NCBI GenBank assembly: GCA_016716705.1
Contig: JADJVF010000025.1
Span: 1 to 57,018 of the forward strand
Length of the DNA stretch: 57,018 bases
DNA from: Holophagales bacterium
GTDB taxonomy: Bacteria > Acidobacteriota > Thermoanaerobaculia > UBA5066
Direction: 5' to 3'
Part shown: positions 40,001 to 49,442 of the stretch, one piece after another
Layout of the letters: the number at the start of each line of letters is the position of its first letter
How positions within the stretch are numbered: the stretch's first letter is position 1
Notes under the pieces: generated by a model
What the model saw: the letters and a program-made list of their open reading frames with translations, nothing else
What the model was told of the DNA's origin: nothing
The model's database searches: none
Program-made: the position numbers and the translations under genes

Positions 40001-42390
40001 CTACCTTCCTCCCAGCGAGCGCGCCCTTTCCGCCCACCGGGCCGCGTCTCCATCCAGCTTCATGGCGGAGTAAAGATGAGCGACGAGCTCGTACGTCGCT
40101 ATGGAAGGGTTCCCTCTGGCGAATTCATTGAGGACTTCGTGCACCTTCCGCACGTCGCCCTCCTGGGCATGGAGAGAGCACAGCGACGTGGCGGCATCCG
40201 AATTCGTGGGGTTGAGAGAAAGCTCCGCCAGCAGGTGCCGTTCCGCTTCCTGGCGCAGGCCGGTCCGCGCGGGTTCGTTTCCGACACTCCGGCTCTCCCG
40301 GGCCAGGGAGTCTCCGAGGTAGAAGTGGATGTAGGGCAAGGCGTGCGGGGAACGTCCCTCGAGTCCTTCGAGAGCCTTCCGAAACAGCGGGAGGGCTCCC
40401 GAATACTCCTGGTTTCCATACGACAGCACTCCCTCTATGTACGGAAGGGCCGCGGGAAAGTCCTGCGATGCCCGGCCGGCCGCTTCCCGGGCGGCTTCGG
40501 GCTTTCCTTCGACGAGCTCGAGAAAGGCGCGCCGGGTCTCGACTTCACCCGGCTTCTGCGCCGGGGCCATCCGCAGCACCTCCCGGGCCTCGTCGAATCG
40601 CCTGAGCCGGACCAGGATGTCGACGAGCTCGAAGAGCTGCCGGGTTCGGCGGGGGGCGATCCGAAGGCTCTTCTTCAGCGCGTCCGCAGCCTTCCCGAGA
40701 TCTCCGAGGCGCTGCTGGGCTTCGCTCAGCTCGTCCCACGCATCGATCATCCTCGGACTGGTCTTCACGACCTCCTGAAGGCTCTCGGCAACCCTGGAGT
40801 ACATGTGGATCTTCTTGATCCTGATCGCCTGCCGGTAGAGAACCAGGTCGCCGATCCTGTCCTTCGGGTCGGGAGCCGAGCCGTCGCTGGCCGGATCCAG
40901 CGTCGGAGAACCGATGTACCCGAGAGCCCGGAGCTTCTTGAGCTCCTCTTCGTCGACGGGGTTCGGCGCCTTCAGCGGCGTCTGCGCGACGTAGCTCTTC
41001 AGCTTTCTGTGCAGCTTCTCGTATTCGACGGCAACCGGACCGGGAGGCTCCGAGCCTCCGGATGCGACCGAAGAGCCCTGGGGCAGGAGGTTCCGGAGCT
41101 GTCCGGGGTCCTGCCGGATGTCGTAGAGCTCCTGCCGGGGAGCGAGGACGAAGCTGTACCGGGACGTCGTCAGGCTGAACAGCTCTTTCCAGCCGAAGTG
41201 CAGCCGGCCATACAGACTCTCGGCATAGATCTGACGGTCCTCTGGGAGGTTCTCGCCTCGAAGCGCCGGAACCAGCGACTTCCCCGGCCGCTGCGCATCC
41301 TGCGGAAGTCCCGCCCAGTCCATGACGGTGGGTACGATGTCGATGAGCTGCACCGGAGCCTGAACGCGACGGCCGCCCGACTCCTGTCCGGGGAGCTTGA
41401 TGATGAGCGGTACGTGCATCACCTCGCGGTACAGGAAGACCCCGTGGTCTTCTTCTCCGTGGTCTCCCAGGGCCTCTCCATGGTCCGACAGAAGGACGAT
41501 GAGGCTCGGGTCATACAGGTCGAGCCGGCGCAGCCCCGCGAAAAGGCTGCCGACGATCTCGTCGACATAGGCGACTTCCCCGTCGTAGGGGGTCCTGCCC
41601 TGCTGCAGGAAGCGCTTCGGCGGCGTGTACGGCGTGTGGGGTTCGTAGAAGTGCACGAACAGGAAGACGGGCCCCTTCGCGTCCGCCTGAACCGGGAAGA
41701 CTTCGACTGGTCCGCCAGCCAGGACAACGCCCGGTCGAGAGTCTCCATCCCATCCCGTTGAATCTCCGTGTCGAGGACCTCGGGGCTGGTCTTCTTCAGG
41801 TCATCGTCGAACCAGTCGAAGCCCTGGGAAATTCCTGTCGTCGAGTGCAGCACGGAAGCGGACACGGCCCCGCCGGTGGAGTAGCCGGCCTGCTTCAATT
41901 CCGTCGCCAGGGTCCTGGCGCCCGCGGCCACCTTGAACCCGATGTTGTTCCGCACTCCGTGCACGGGCGGCAGCAATCCCGTGAAAAGGGACGTGTGGGC
42001 CGGCAGGGTCAGGGGGACGTGCGTGTAGCAGTTGTCGAACACGACGCCGTTCCTGGCCAGCTCGTCGATCGCCGGCGTCTGGATCTCTCCGTAGCCGTAG
42101 GCCGGCAGGTGGTCCGCCCTCAAGGTGTCGATCGAGACGAGAATGATCGGCGTCCGGCGGCTGGCGGGACCGAAGAAGCGAACGAGCGTCAGGGTGAGTC
42201 CTGCGGCGAGCAGGACGAGCAACGCTGCCAGGCCGGCTTTTCCGGTCCTCGAGCGGAAGGCCCGGGCCCCGAAACGGACGGCGCTCGGCTGACCCCCGTC
42301 CCGTCCCGTTCGTATCGAAGCTTCCGCAGGGGACGGGGCGCCTTCGAGATTTCGGAAGCTCTTCTTTCTATCGACTCGTTTCCGGGCCAT
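40001..42390 (-). CDS. membrane-anchored sulfatase-fold hydrolase with C-terminal TPR domain (one frame break)
   Basis: Alkaline-phosphatase superfamily protein, about 796 residues. A single membrane helix near residues 51-72 puts the enzyme in the periplasm. Metal-site motifs: SIDTLRADHLPAYGY and LLSDHGEALGDHGEEDHG. The nucleophile region reads TLPAHTSLFTG: Thr stands where sulfatases have the formylglycine Cys, so a phosphatase or phosphotransferase-like activity is more likely than sulfatase. The C-terminal half holds TPR-like helical repeats (AWDELSEAQQRLGDLGKAADALKKSL). A missing base near 41700-41706 breaks the frame before VFPVQADAKGPVFLFVHFYEPH. ATG 42390 follows AAGAGG. Upstream is tRNA-Gly with its terminator. 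Confidence 0.85.
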
Positions 42391-42493
42391 GGAACGCCTC
42401 TTCGTCGCACCCCGGGGGCCGGGTCGGGGGACCAGACACCGGAGGGCGCTCTTTCCAGGTGGTCGTCAGCTGAATGACGCGTCCACGAGCCCC

Positions 42494-42535
42494 AAAGAAA
42501 AATCCCCTGCGACACCGGTTACGGCATTGCAGGGG
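42494..42535 (-). terminator. intrinsic terminator after tRNA-Gly
   Basis: On the minus strand CCCCTGC (42529-42535) pairs with GCAGGGG (42504-42510) across an 18-base loop, followed by ATTTTTCTTT. It lies 12 bp past the tRNA 3' end and separates the tRNA from the sulfatase-fold gene. Confidence 0.88.
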
Positions 42536-42546
42536 AAGGACTTTCA

Positions 42547-42621
<75 letters not shown>

Positions 42622-42677
42622 CCACGGGACCGGCGGAAGATAGCGAAGAAGGGCGCGCTCGTCAAGGTCCGCGGCCT

Positions 42678-45600
42678 TCAATACGGATCCGACGCGATCA
42701 TCGACTGGAAGCTTCCGTCCGACGTCACGGCGTCGTTCAGGACGCCGTAGGCCACGAAGGTGTCGTCGCCCGCGGTCCGCCGGACGACGGCGGTGAACCG
42801 CTTCACCGAAGCGGGCGCCCCGGCGAGCGCGTGGACGCGGGACCACTGGACCCAGTCTCCGACGGCGAGGCTGGCGGTGAGCGGGGAGCCCGCGGCGGCG
42901 CCCGTGTCGGCGTCGTAGAGGCGCGCCTCGAGCGTGATCGGCAGCTCCGACCCTCCCCCGGTGTTCACGACGGCGAGGTTCGACCGGACGGCGTCGTCCT
43001 GGGAGAGCCCCGGCACGAGCGCCGAGGTCCGGGCGCCGCCCCCCTTCGCGACGGCGGGGTAGAAGAGCCCGAAGGCGCCCCCGATCGCGGCATCCGTGTT
43101 CGGCGTCGTCGTCCGGGCGAGGACGACCGTGGACGGCGCGTCGATTCCCGTCAGGTATCGGAACGTGACCGTGAGCGTCCCCGCCTGGGCCGCGGTCGAT
43201 CCGTCCGGAATCTGCATGCCGTGCGATCGCAGGTAGGAAAGGACGTCGGGGATCGTCACCTGCTGGCGCGCCGCGAGAACGACCGTCACGACCGGGACTC
43301 CCCCGATCTCGCCGAAGCCCGGGGCCGGCCGGTAGACGAGGTCCACCGGCGTGGCGACGGTCCCGTCGTTCACGAGCGTCACCTCGGTCGTGTAGTGCGA
43401 GCCCGCCTCGCCGTAGACGTCGAGGACGACCGGGACGATCACCGTCCGCGCCGCGGCGAGGCCGCCGGGACGGAACGCCGGCAGGTAGCTCCCGTCCGAG
43501 GTCTTCGCGTCGTTGACGACGCCGTAGGCCGCGAACGCGCCGACGCCCGCCGTCCGCCGGATGCGGGCGTAGCCGTAGGAGCCGTCGGGAAGGCCGGCGA
43601 GGCCCAGGATGCCGTTCCACTGCGTCCATTCGCCGGGCGCGAGGGTCCTGACGAGCGGCGATCCCGCGGGCGCTCCGCTCTCCGAGTAGACCTGCACCGA
43701 GACCTCGATCGCCTCCGTGCCGCGGCCCGGGCAGGTGGACGACGGCGAGGTTCGAGCGCGAGTCTCCCGCCACGGACCGGAGACCGTAGACCGTCGCCTG
43801 CTCCTCGGCCGCGTCGATGCTCGACGGCGCGCCGTAGAAGAGCCCGAACGTGCCCCCGGAGGCGGACGCCGTATAGGTCCGGGCGATGAGGTAGAGGTCG
43901 TCGACGCTCCTCTGCCCGTTCCCGAGCGTGACGCTTCCCGCGACGGGCGCCTCCGGCGTCGCCGCAGGGATCGCCATCCCGAGCGATCTCAGGTAGGCGA
44001 GCGCGTCGGCCGCGCGGATCTCGCGCCCCGCGGGGATCGTGACGCTCACGGTCTTCGGCGTGAGAGTTCCGCCCGTCCCGGTGAAGCCCGGAGAAGGCGA
44101 ATACGTGATGGGAACCGCGGTGACGGCGGCCGCGCGCGAGCCGACGACGAGCTCGGAGAGGAACCGTGCGCCGCCGGCCCCGACGACGTCGAGGACGACC
44201 GGCAGCGTCCGAATTGCCGGCCGCGCGGAGGCGACGTACGTCCCGTGTCCTGCCGTGCCGACGAGGAGCGTTTCCCCTCCCGGCCCGTCGGAGACGAGGT
44301 TGCGGACGACGGTGACCGAGGCGCCCGGCGGGAGCCCCGAGGTCTCCGGGCTCCAGGCGCCATCCCGCTTCAGGGCGAGACCACGCGGCCCCGCGGCCGC
44401 CCAGAGCCGCCCCCCGGAGAGGTCGATGGAGAAGACCGGCGCCGAGTTCAGGCCGGCCGAGTCCTTGCGGAAGAAGCTCCCTGTCGGGCGCCGGTAGATG
44501 CCCCCCGTGGCGAGGCCGGCGAAGGCCGACCCGGCGTCGCCTCCGAGCGAGACCACGAGTCCGCTGGACGGCAGGCCCGCGGAGACCTCGGCCCACGGGC
44601 CCGAACCCCTCGAGAAGAGGCCCTCGGCCATCGCCACCCAGAGCGAGCCGCCGAACGAGCGGAGAGCGTTCACCGTCCCGGTACCCGTGTAGCCGGCGAC
44701 CGGCTCGGCGGCCCACGACGCGCCGGAGAAGCGCCAGAGGCCCGACGTGGTGGTCCCGCCGAAGACCGCTCCGGAGTGATTCGCGAGCGTCGTCGGAAAG
44801 CCCGCCGGGGAGAGGCCCGTGGCGAACGCCGTCGCGGCCGACTCCGAGAGGACGTACGGACCGCAGCTCGTCGCGACGAGCACCTCGGGCCAGGTACCCG
44901 TGGTCCGCGCCACGGCGGTCGCTTCGCCGCAGCCGTCGGGAAGGCGCCGAACTCGGGCGGTCCGCCCGGATACGGGGCCGCTACAGGGTACGAGAGCACC
45001 GCGCCGCCGCCGAGCGAGGTCGCGGCCGACCAGCCCGTTGCGATGGCCGGGTCGAGCGGGACGACGTCGGTGACGACCGCCGCCGGGCTCGGACCGCCGA
45101 TCCATGTCCAGCCGCTTCCCTGTCTCCGGTAGACGCCCCCTCCAACGGTCCCGAGGAGGAGGTCGGTCCCGAGGTCGAGGAAGGCCTGCCCGCCACGCGG
45201 AAGGATTCCGTTCCGGTCGGCCACCCAGGCCGCTCCGTTCTTCGCGAGGACCCCCGCATCGGCCGTCGCGGCCCGCAGCGCGCCGCCCCACGACGTCAGC
45301 GCGCGGACATCGTGCGCGCCGAACGCGGCGTCCACGACCCAGGAGCTTCCATTCCAGGCGTACAACGTGATGTTCGTGCCGGCCCAGAGCGTCCCGCCGA
45401 ACGACGCGAGGGCGCGGAAGCCCTCGGCCGGCCCGACGCCGCCCGAGAGCATGGCCCAGCTCGCGCCCGTCCAGCGCGCCGCACTCCCCACCGACAGCCC
45501 GACGACGAGCCCCGACGGGTCCGCGAGCATCGAGGTGACGATCCCGGTCCCGGGCGACGGAGCCGCGGTCCACGTCGAACCGGTCCTCCGCCACGCGCCG

Positions 45601-46013
45601 AGGCCGCCGACCCAGAGGACGCCCGACGCGTCGACGGCGACCGTCGTCGGGAAGGCGACGGAGGACGGGAGCGTCTCGAGCGTCCACGTCCCTGCGACCG
45701 ACCGGCGCCAGAGCTCTTCGCCCGTCGCCGCCCAGGCCTCGCCATTCAGGATGGCGACCGAGGAGACCGGCTTGCCGGAAAGCCCGTCCAGCGCCCAGCC
45801 GTCCCCGAGGGAGGCGCCGCGAAAGACCCCGCTCGGGGTCCCCGCCCAGAAGACCCCGCCCGAGGCCGCGAGGCATCGGACGTCGCCGCCGGGCGGGCCG
45901 CCTTCCGGAACGAGCCGCAGCCCTGCCTCCGCCCCGCCGGAAAGGAGCGTCGCGATCAGGAGAACCGCGGCCCCCGCGATTCGTCTTCCGATTCCATTCG
46001 CGTCACGTCGCAT
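42678..46013 (-). CDS. large secreted propeller-like protein with C-terminal tandem repeats (two frame breaks)
   Basis: About 1111 residues with a signal peptide (AGAAVLLIATLLSGGAEA). The first two thirds repeat short units such as GVFWAGTPSGVFRG, LWAGTNITLYAWNGSSW and GGVYRRQGSGWTW, like a beta-propeller of the two-component-sensor or BNR type. The last third holds two related blocks of about 250 residues, each with VVLDVxGxxG, AYLRSLGM or SYLRSHGM, FGLFY, and a motif like VNDAKTSDGS. A missing base near 44937-44942 and an extra base near 43725-43731 split it. I do not recognise a named family; it is probably an extracellular or surface protein. The start overlaps yraN by 11 bp. Confidence 0.75.
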
Positions 46014-46444
46014 CGAACGCTCCTCGTATCCAGTCGATCTTCTTCGCGTCGCCCTCGATCGCCACCACGTCGAACCGCACCTCGCGCCGAGCGCTCGACG
46101 GGTTCTCCGCGAGCCAGGCACGCGCCGCCGAGAGGAGCTTCCTCCTCTTCAGGGGAGTGACGGCCTCGGCCGGAGCCCCACGCGAGGCGTCGCGGCGCCA
46201 CTTCACCTCGACGAAGACGACCGTCCCGCCGTCCTCGGCCACCAGGTCGATCTCTCCCCCCCACCCGGACGTTTCGGGCGAGAAGCGAGAGCCCGCGCGC
46301 CTCGAGGAAGCGGGCCGCCTCGTCCTCGCCGTCCCGTCCCTTCGGCGTCGTCGCGGCGCGCGCGGGCGCGGCGGCGCGAGGGCCCACCCGCCGCTTTCGC
46401 GACAGGCCCAGCTTCGCGAGCCGTTCCTTCCAGCCGGGAGACAC
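46003..46444 (-). CDS. yraN: YraN/UPF0102 nuclease-fold protein (one frame break)
   Basis: About 146 residues after correction. The conserved block GGEIDLVAEDGGTVVFVEVKWR matches the PD-(D/E)xK-like core of UPF0102, and ARFLEARGLSLLARNVRV is the family lead-in. The N-terminal 30 residues are basic and variable. One extra G in the run of seven at 46256-46262 breaks the frame. GTG 46444 is the best visible start; it is 20 bp from the divergent zinc-ribbon gene. Proposed role in DNA processing is inferred from fold only. Confidence 0.85.
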
Positions 46445-46464
46445 CGGTCGAGGATAATCGACGG

Positions 46465-46761
46465 ATGGACGACGTCCTCGTAATCCAGTGTCCCGACTGC
46501 GAGTCCACCCTGAAGGTCGACCGCGCAACCGGAGCCGTCCTCTCGCACGAGCCCGCCGTCGTGAAGAGGAAGCTCGGCTCGCTCGAGGAAGCCGCCGCGG
46601 AGAACACGCGCCGCACGGAGCGGGCCGCCGATCTCTTCGCCGCCTCCTTCGAGCGGGAAAAGCACAAGAGCGAGATCCTCGAGAAGACCTTCCGCGAGGC
46701 GCTCGAGAAGGCCCAGAAGGAGCCCGCGGGGCGTCCGCGCAGCCCGTTCGACGACGACTGA
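46465..46761 (+). CDS. small acidic coiled-coil protein with one CxxC
   Basis: 98 residues. It opens MDDVLVIQCPDCESTLKVD, a half zinc ribbon (one CPDC pair), which could bind zinc as a dimer. A charged helix follows (EEAAAENTRRTERAADLFAASFEREKHKSEILEKTFREALEKAQKE), then an acidic tail. No family recognised with confidence. It diverges from yraN with a very short gap. Confidence 0.65.
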   Translation: MDDVLVIQCPDCESTLKVDRATGAVLSHEPAVVKRKLGSLEEAAAENTRRTERAADLFAASFEREKHKSEILEKTFREALEKAQKEPAGRPRSPFDDD

Positions 46762-46782
46762 CGGGGGGGGCTCAGCCGTTCG

Positions 46783-47217
46783 CTAGAGGTCCTTCTTGTT
46801 CATCCACCAGAGGAGGCCGCCGAAGACCCCGAAGAGGGCCACCGCGAGGAAGATCCAGACGTCCCACATCGGCCACTTGTTGCCGTACTTGTGCTGGAGA
46901 CCCCAGTAGACGGCACCGGCTCCGAGGACGAGGACGGCCCACGCCAGTCCCTTCCAGAAGACCCGCAGCGCATCCTCCGACTGCTGCGTCTTGTGGAGCT
47001 TCTCGATCGCCGCCTGCCGTTTCCGGCGCTCGATCTCGCGGCGGTGGGCCTTCATCCCCTCGGTCACGAGCTCGGGCCGCGTCACGGGGCGGGTCGTCTC
47101 CGGCACACCCCGCCGGACCGGCTCCGTGGAGTGCGAGGGGTTCAGCTTCTTCGTCGAACCCGTAACGTAAGGGTTCGACGGCACTCTCGAGTCCGGCTTC
47201 TTCGGCTCCGCCACCAT
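46783..47217 (-). CDS. small two-helix membrane protein
   Basis: 144 residues. The first 50 are polar and Pro/Thr-rich, then comes a basic helix (MKAHRREIERRKRQAAIEKLHK), then two membrane helices (ALRVFWKGLAWAVLVLGAGAVYWGL and DVWIFLAVALFGVFGGLLWW). Not recognised. It starts 19 bp after the stop of the Fe-S oxidoreductase on the same strand, so it may be cotranscribed and serve as an accessory membrane subunit; that is only a suggestion. Confidence 0.65.
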   Translation of the reverse strand: MVAEPKKPDSRVPSNPYVTGSTKKLNPSHSTEPVRRGVPETTRPVTRPELVTEGMKAHRREIERRKRQAAIEKLHKTQQSEDALRVFWKGLAWAVLVLGAGAVYWGLQHKYGNKWPMWDVWIFLAVALFGVFGGLLWWMNKKDL

Positions 47218-47236
47218 TCCTCCTCGGGGCTTCCCG

Positions 47237-49309
47237 TCAGCCCGCCGCAGCCCCGGGGTGCGCCGGAAGCGCCGCCGCCGCCAGCTCCAGGACGTCGAAC
47301 GGCTGCGTCTTCCCCGCCATCTCGGTCTGGGCGTTCCCCAGCATGACCATGCAGAACGGGCAGGCGACGCCGACGAGGTCGGTCCCTGCCTCCTCGATCT
47401 CCGCGTACCGGGCCTGGTTGATTCTCGTCCCGATCTTCTCGTCGAGCCACATCCGGCCGCCGCCGGCGCCGCAGCAGAGGCCGTTCCGGCCGCTGCGGGG
47501 CAGCTCGGTCAGCGTGAGGCCGGGAATCGCCTCCAGGACCTCCCTCGGCGCGTCGTAGACCTCGTTGTGGCGCCCGAGGTAGCAGGCGTCGTGGAACGAG
47601 ATCGACTTCGGCAGGGCCTGCGTCAGCTTCACCCGCCCCTCGGCCAGGAGCCGGGCGACGAGCTCGGTCCCGTGCATCACCTCGAACGTCCCGCCGAAGC
47701 CGGGGAACTCGTTGCGCAGCGTGTTGAAGCAGTGCGGGCAGTTCGTGACGATCTTCTTCACGCCGTACCCGTTGAGCGTCTCGACGTTCTGCTGCGCGAG
47801 CGTCTGGAAGAGGTATTCGTTCCCGAGCCGACGGGCCGAGTCGCCGTTGCACGTCTCCTCGGAGCCGAGGATCGCGAACTTCACCCCCCCCTCGTGGAGG
47901 AGCTTCGCGAGGGCGCGGGAGACCTTCTTCCCGCGGTCCTCGTACGAGCCGGCGCAGCCGACCCAGAAGAGGACCTCGACCTGCGCGCGCTCGGCCTCGT
48001 CCATCGCCCCGAGGACGGGGATCTCGAAGTCGAGCTCGGCCGTCCACGCGTCCCGGTCGGAGGCGGCGAGGTTCCAGGGATTGCCCTGGCGCTCCATGCC
48101 GTTGAAGGCCGTCTGGGCCTCCTTCGGGAACTCGCTCTTCTCGAGGACGAGGTGGCGCCGCATGTCGACGATCTTGTCGGTGTAGGTGATCCCGACCGGG
48201 CAGGCCGACTCGCAGTAGCGGCACGTCGTGCAGGCCCAGATCGTCTCCTCGTCGACCCACCCGCCGATGAGGGGCTTGCGCTCCTCGAGCCTCTTCTGAG
48301 CCGCCGCGTCGCCCCGCGAGGAGGCCACGTCGACGAGGTCGCCCGCGACCGAGTAGAGCGCGGTCCGCACGTCCTTCATGAAGCCCTTCGGCGTGAGCGG
48401 CTTGCCCGTCAGGTGCGTCGGGCAGACCTCGCGGCAGCGCCCGCACTCCGTGCAGGTGAACATGTCGAGGCGCTGCTTCCAGGTGAAGTCCTCGACCTTC
48501 GCCACGCCGAACTTCTCCGCCTCCGCCGCCTTCTCGATGTCGACCGTCGAGAGCTTCCCGGGCGCGTCGAGCTTCCTGAGGAAGATGTTCGGGAGGGCCG
48601 TGAGGACGTGGAAGTGCTTGGCGAACGGGAGGTAGTTCAGGAAGGCGAAGACGGCGACGAGGTGGAGCCACCAGCACGAGAAGTAGATCGCCTTCAGCGT
48701 CCCGGGGGCCGCGCCTGCCAGGAACGTCGAGAGCGCCGCCGTCACCGGCTCCCAGGCCGGGGCGTGCCCGGGGGTCATCGCGAACATCGCGGCGCCGGCC
48801 AGGAGGTCGGTCGCCATGAGGAAGCCGATGAGGCAGAGGATGAACCCGGCGTCGAACGAGGGGTCGAGCCGCTCCTTGCGGAAGAGGTAGCGCCGCCCCA
48901 GGGCGAGGAGGACGCCGGCGAACGTCGTCACGAGGACGACGTCCTTCAGGAGGAGGTAGGCCTGCCAGGCCCCGAGAGGGAGGAACGGAATGCCCGCCTT
49001 CGGGAAGAGCCCTTCGAGGATGAGCGACAGCGTCCGGACCGAGAGAACGACGAAGCCGCTGAAGATGAGCATGTGGTAGAGGCCCGCGTAGCCGTCCCAC
49101 CACATCTTCTTCTGGAAGATGCCGAGCTCCAGGAGCCCCCGGAGCCGATCGAGCGGCCTGTCCCAACGCACCTCGGGCGGACCGCCGATCGTCAGGAGCT
49201 GCCACCGCCGCGAGGCGGTATAGGCGAACGCCGCGATCGAGCCGAAAAGGACCAGCGCAAAAAGGAGGGTCCCCGGGACCCCGAAGTAGGTAGCTTCGGT
49301 CGGCATCAT
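47237..49309 (-). CDS. membrane Fe-S oxidoreductase, EtfAB:quinone oxidoreductase (EMO)-like
   Basis: 690 residues in two parts. The N-terminal half has about six membrane helices of the NarI-like cytochrome b type (FALVLFGSIAAFAYTA, YHMLIFSGFVVLSVRTL, FSCWWLHLVAVFAFLNYL), with several His that could bind haem b. The C-terminal half is HdrD/GlpC-like: two [4Fe-4S] motifs (CTECGRCREVCPT and CTTCRYCESACPVG) and two CCG-type domains (VGCAG, TNCPHCFNTL; HDACYLGR, GLCCGAGGGRMW, ACPFCMVML). Such proteins take electrons from EtfAB into the quinone pool. etfBA lies 2 kb upstream on the same strand. Start set at ATG 49309; an adjacent ATG is equivalent. Confidence 0.88.
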   Translation of the reverse strand: MMPTEATYFGVPGTLLFALVLFGSIAAFAYTASRRWQLLTIGGPPEVRWDRPLDRLRGLLELGIFQKKMWWDGYAGLYHMLIFSGFVVLSVRTLSLILEGLFPKAGIPFLPLGAWQAYLLLKDVVLVTTFAGVLLALGRRYLFRKERLDPSFDAGFILCLIGFLMATDLLAGAAMFAMTPGHAPAWEPVTAALSTFLAGAAPGTLKAIYFSCWWLHLVAVFAFLNYLPFAKHFHVLTALPNIFLRKLDAPGKLSTVDIEKAAEAEKFGVAKVEDFTWKQRLDMFTCTECGRCREVCPTHLTGKPLTPKGFMKDVRTALYSVAGDLVDVASSRGDAAAQKRLEERKPLIGGWVDEETIWACTTCRYCESACPVGITYTDKIVDMRRHLVLEKSEFPKEAQTAFNGMERQGNPWNLAASDRDAWTAELDFEIPVLGAMDEAERAQVEVLFWVGCAGSYEDRGKKVSRALAKLLHEGGVKFAILGSEETCNGDSARRLGNEYLFQTLAQQNVETLNGYGVKKIVTNCPHCFNTLRNEFPGFGGTFEVMHGTELVARLLAEGRVKLTQALPKSISFHDACYLGRHNEVYDAPREVLEAIPGLTLTELPRSGRNGLCCGAGGGRMWLDEKIGTRINQARYAEIEEAGTDLVGVACPFCMVMLGNAQTEMAGKTQPFDVLELAAAALPAHPGAAAG

Positions 49310-49442
49310 CACTGGAAAGGATATCGCAGGGAGAGCGGTTCCGAGCCCGCGAAACCACCCGGCCGCGGCCCCCGCGCCGGGGTGTATCATCACGGCTAAG
49401 TTTCGAAGGCCCAATGAATCCGGCGGGATCGGAGCCAGGCTG

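Noticed and set aside
44041..45132. Open frames on the plus strand opposite the large secreted protein
   Set aside because: Arg/Pro-rich translations without start context or motifs, typical antisense shadows at high GC.
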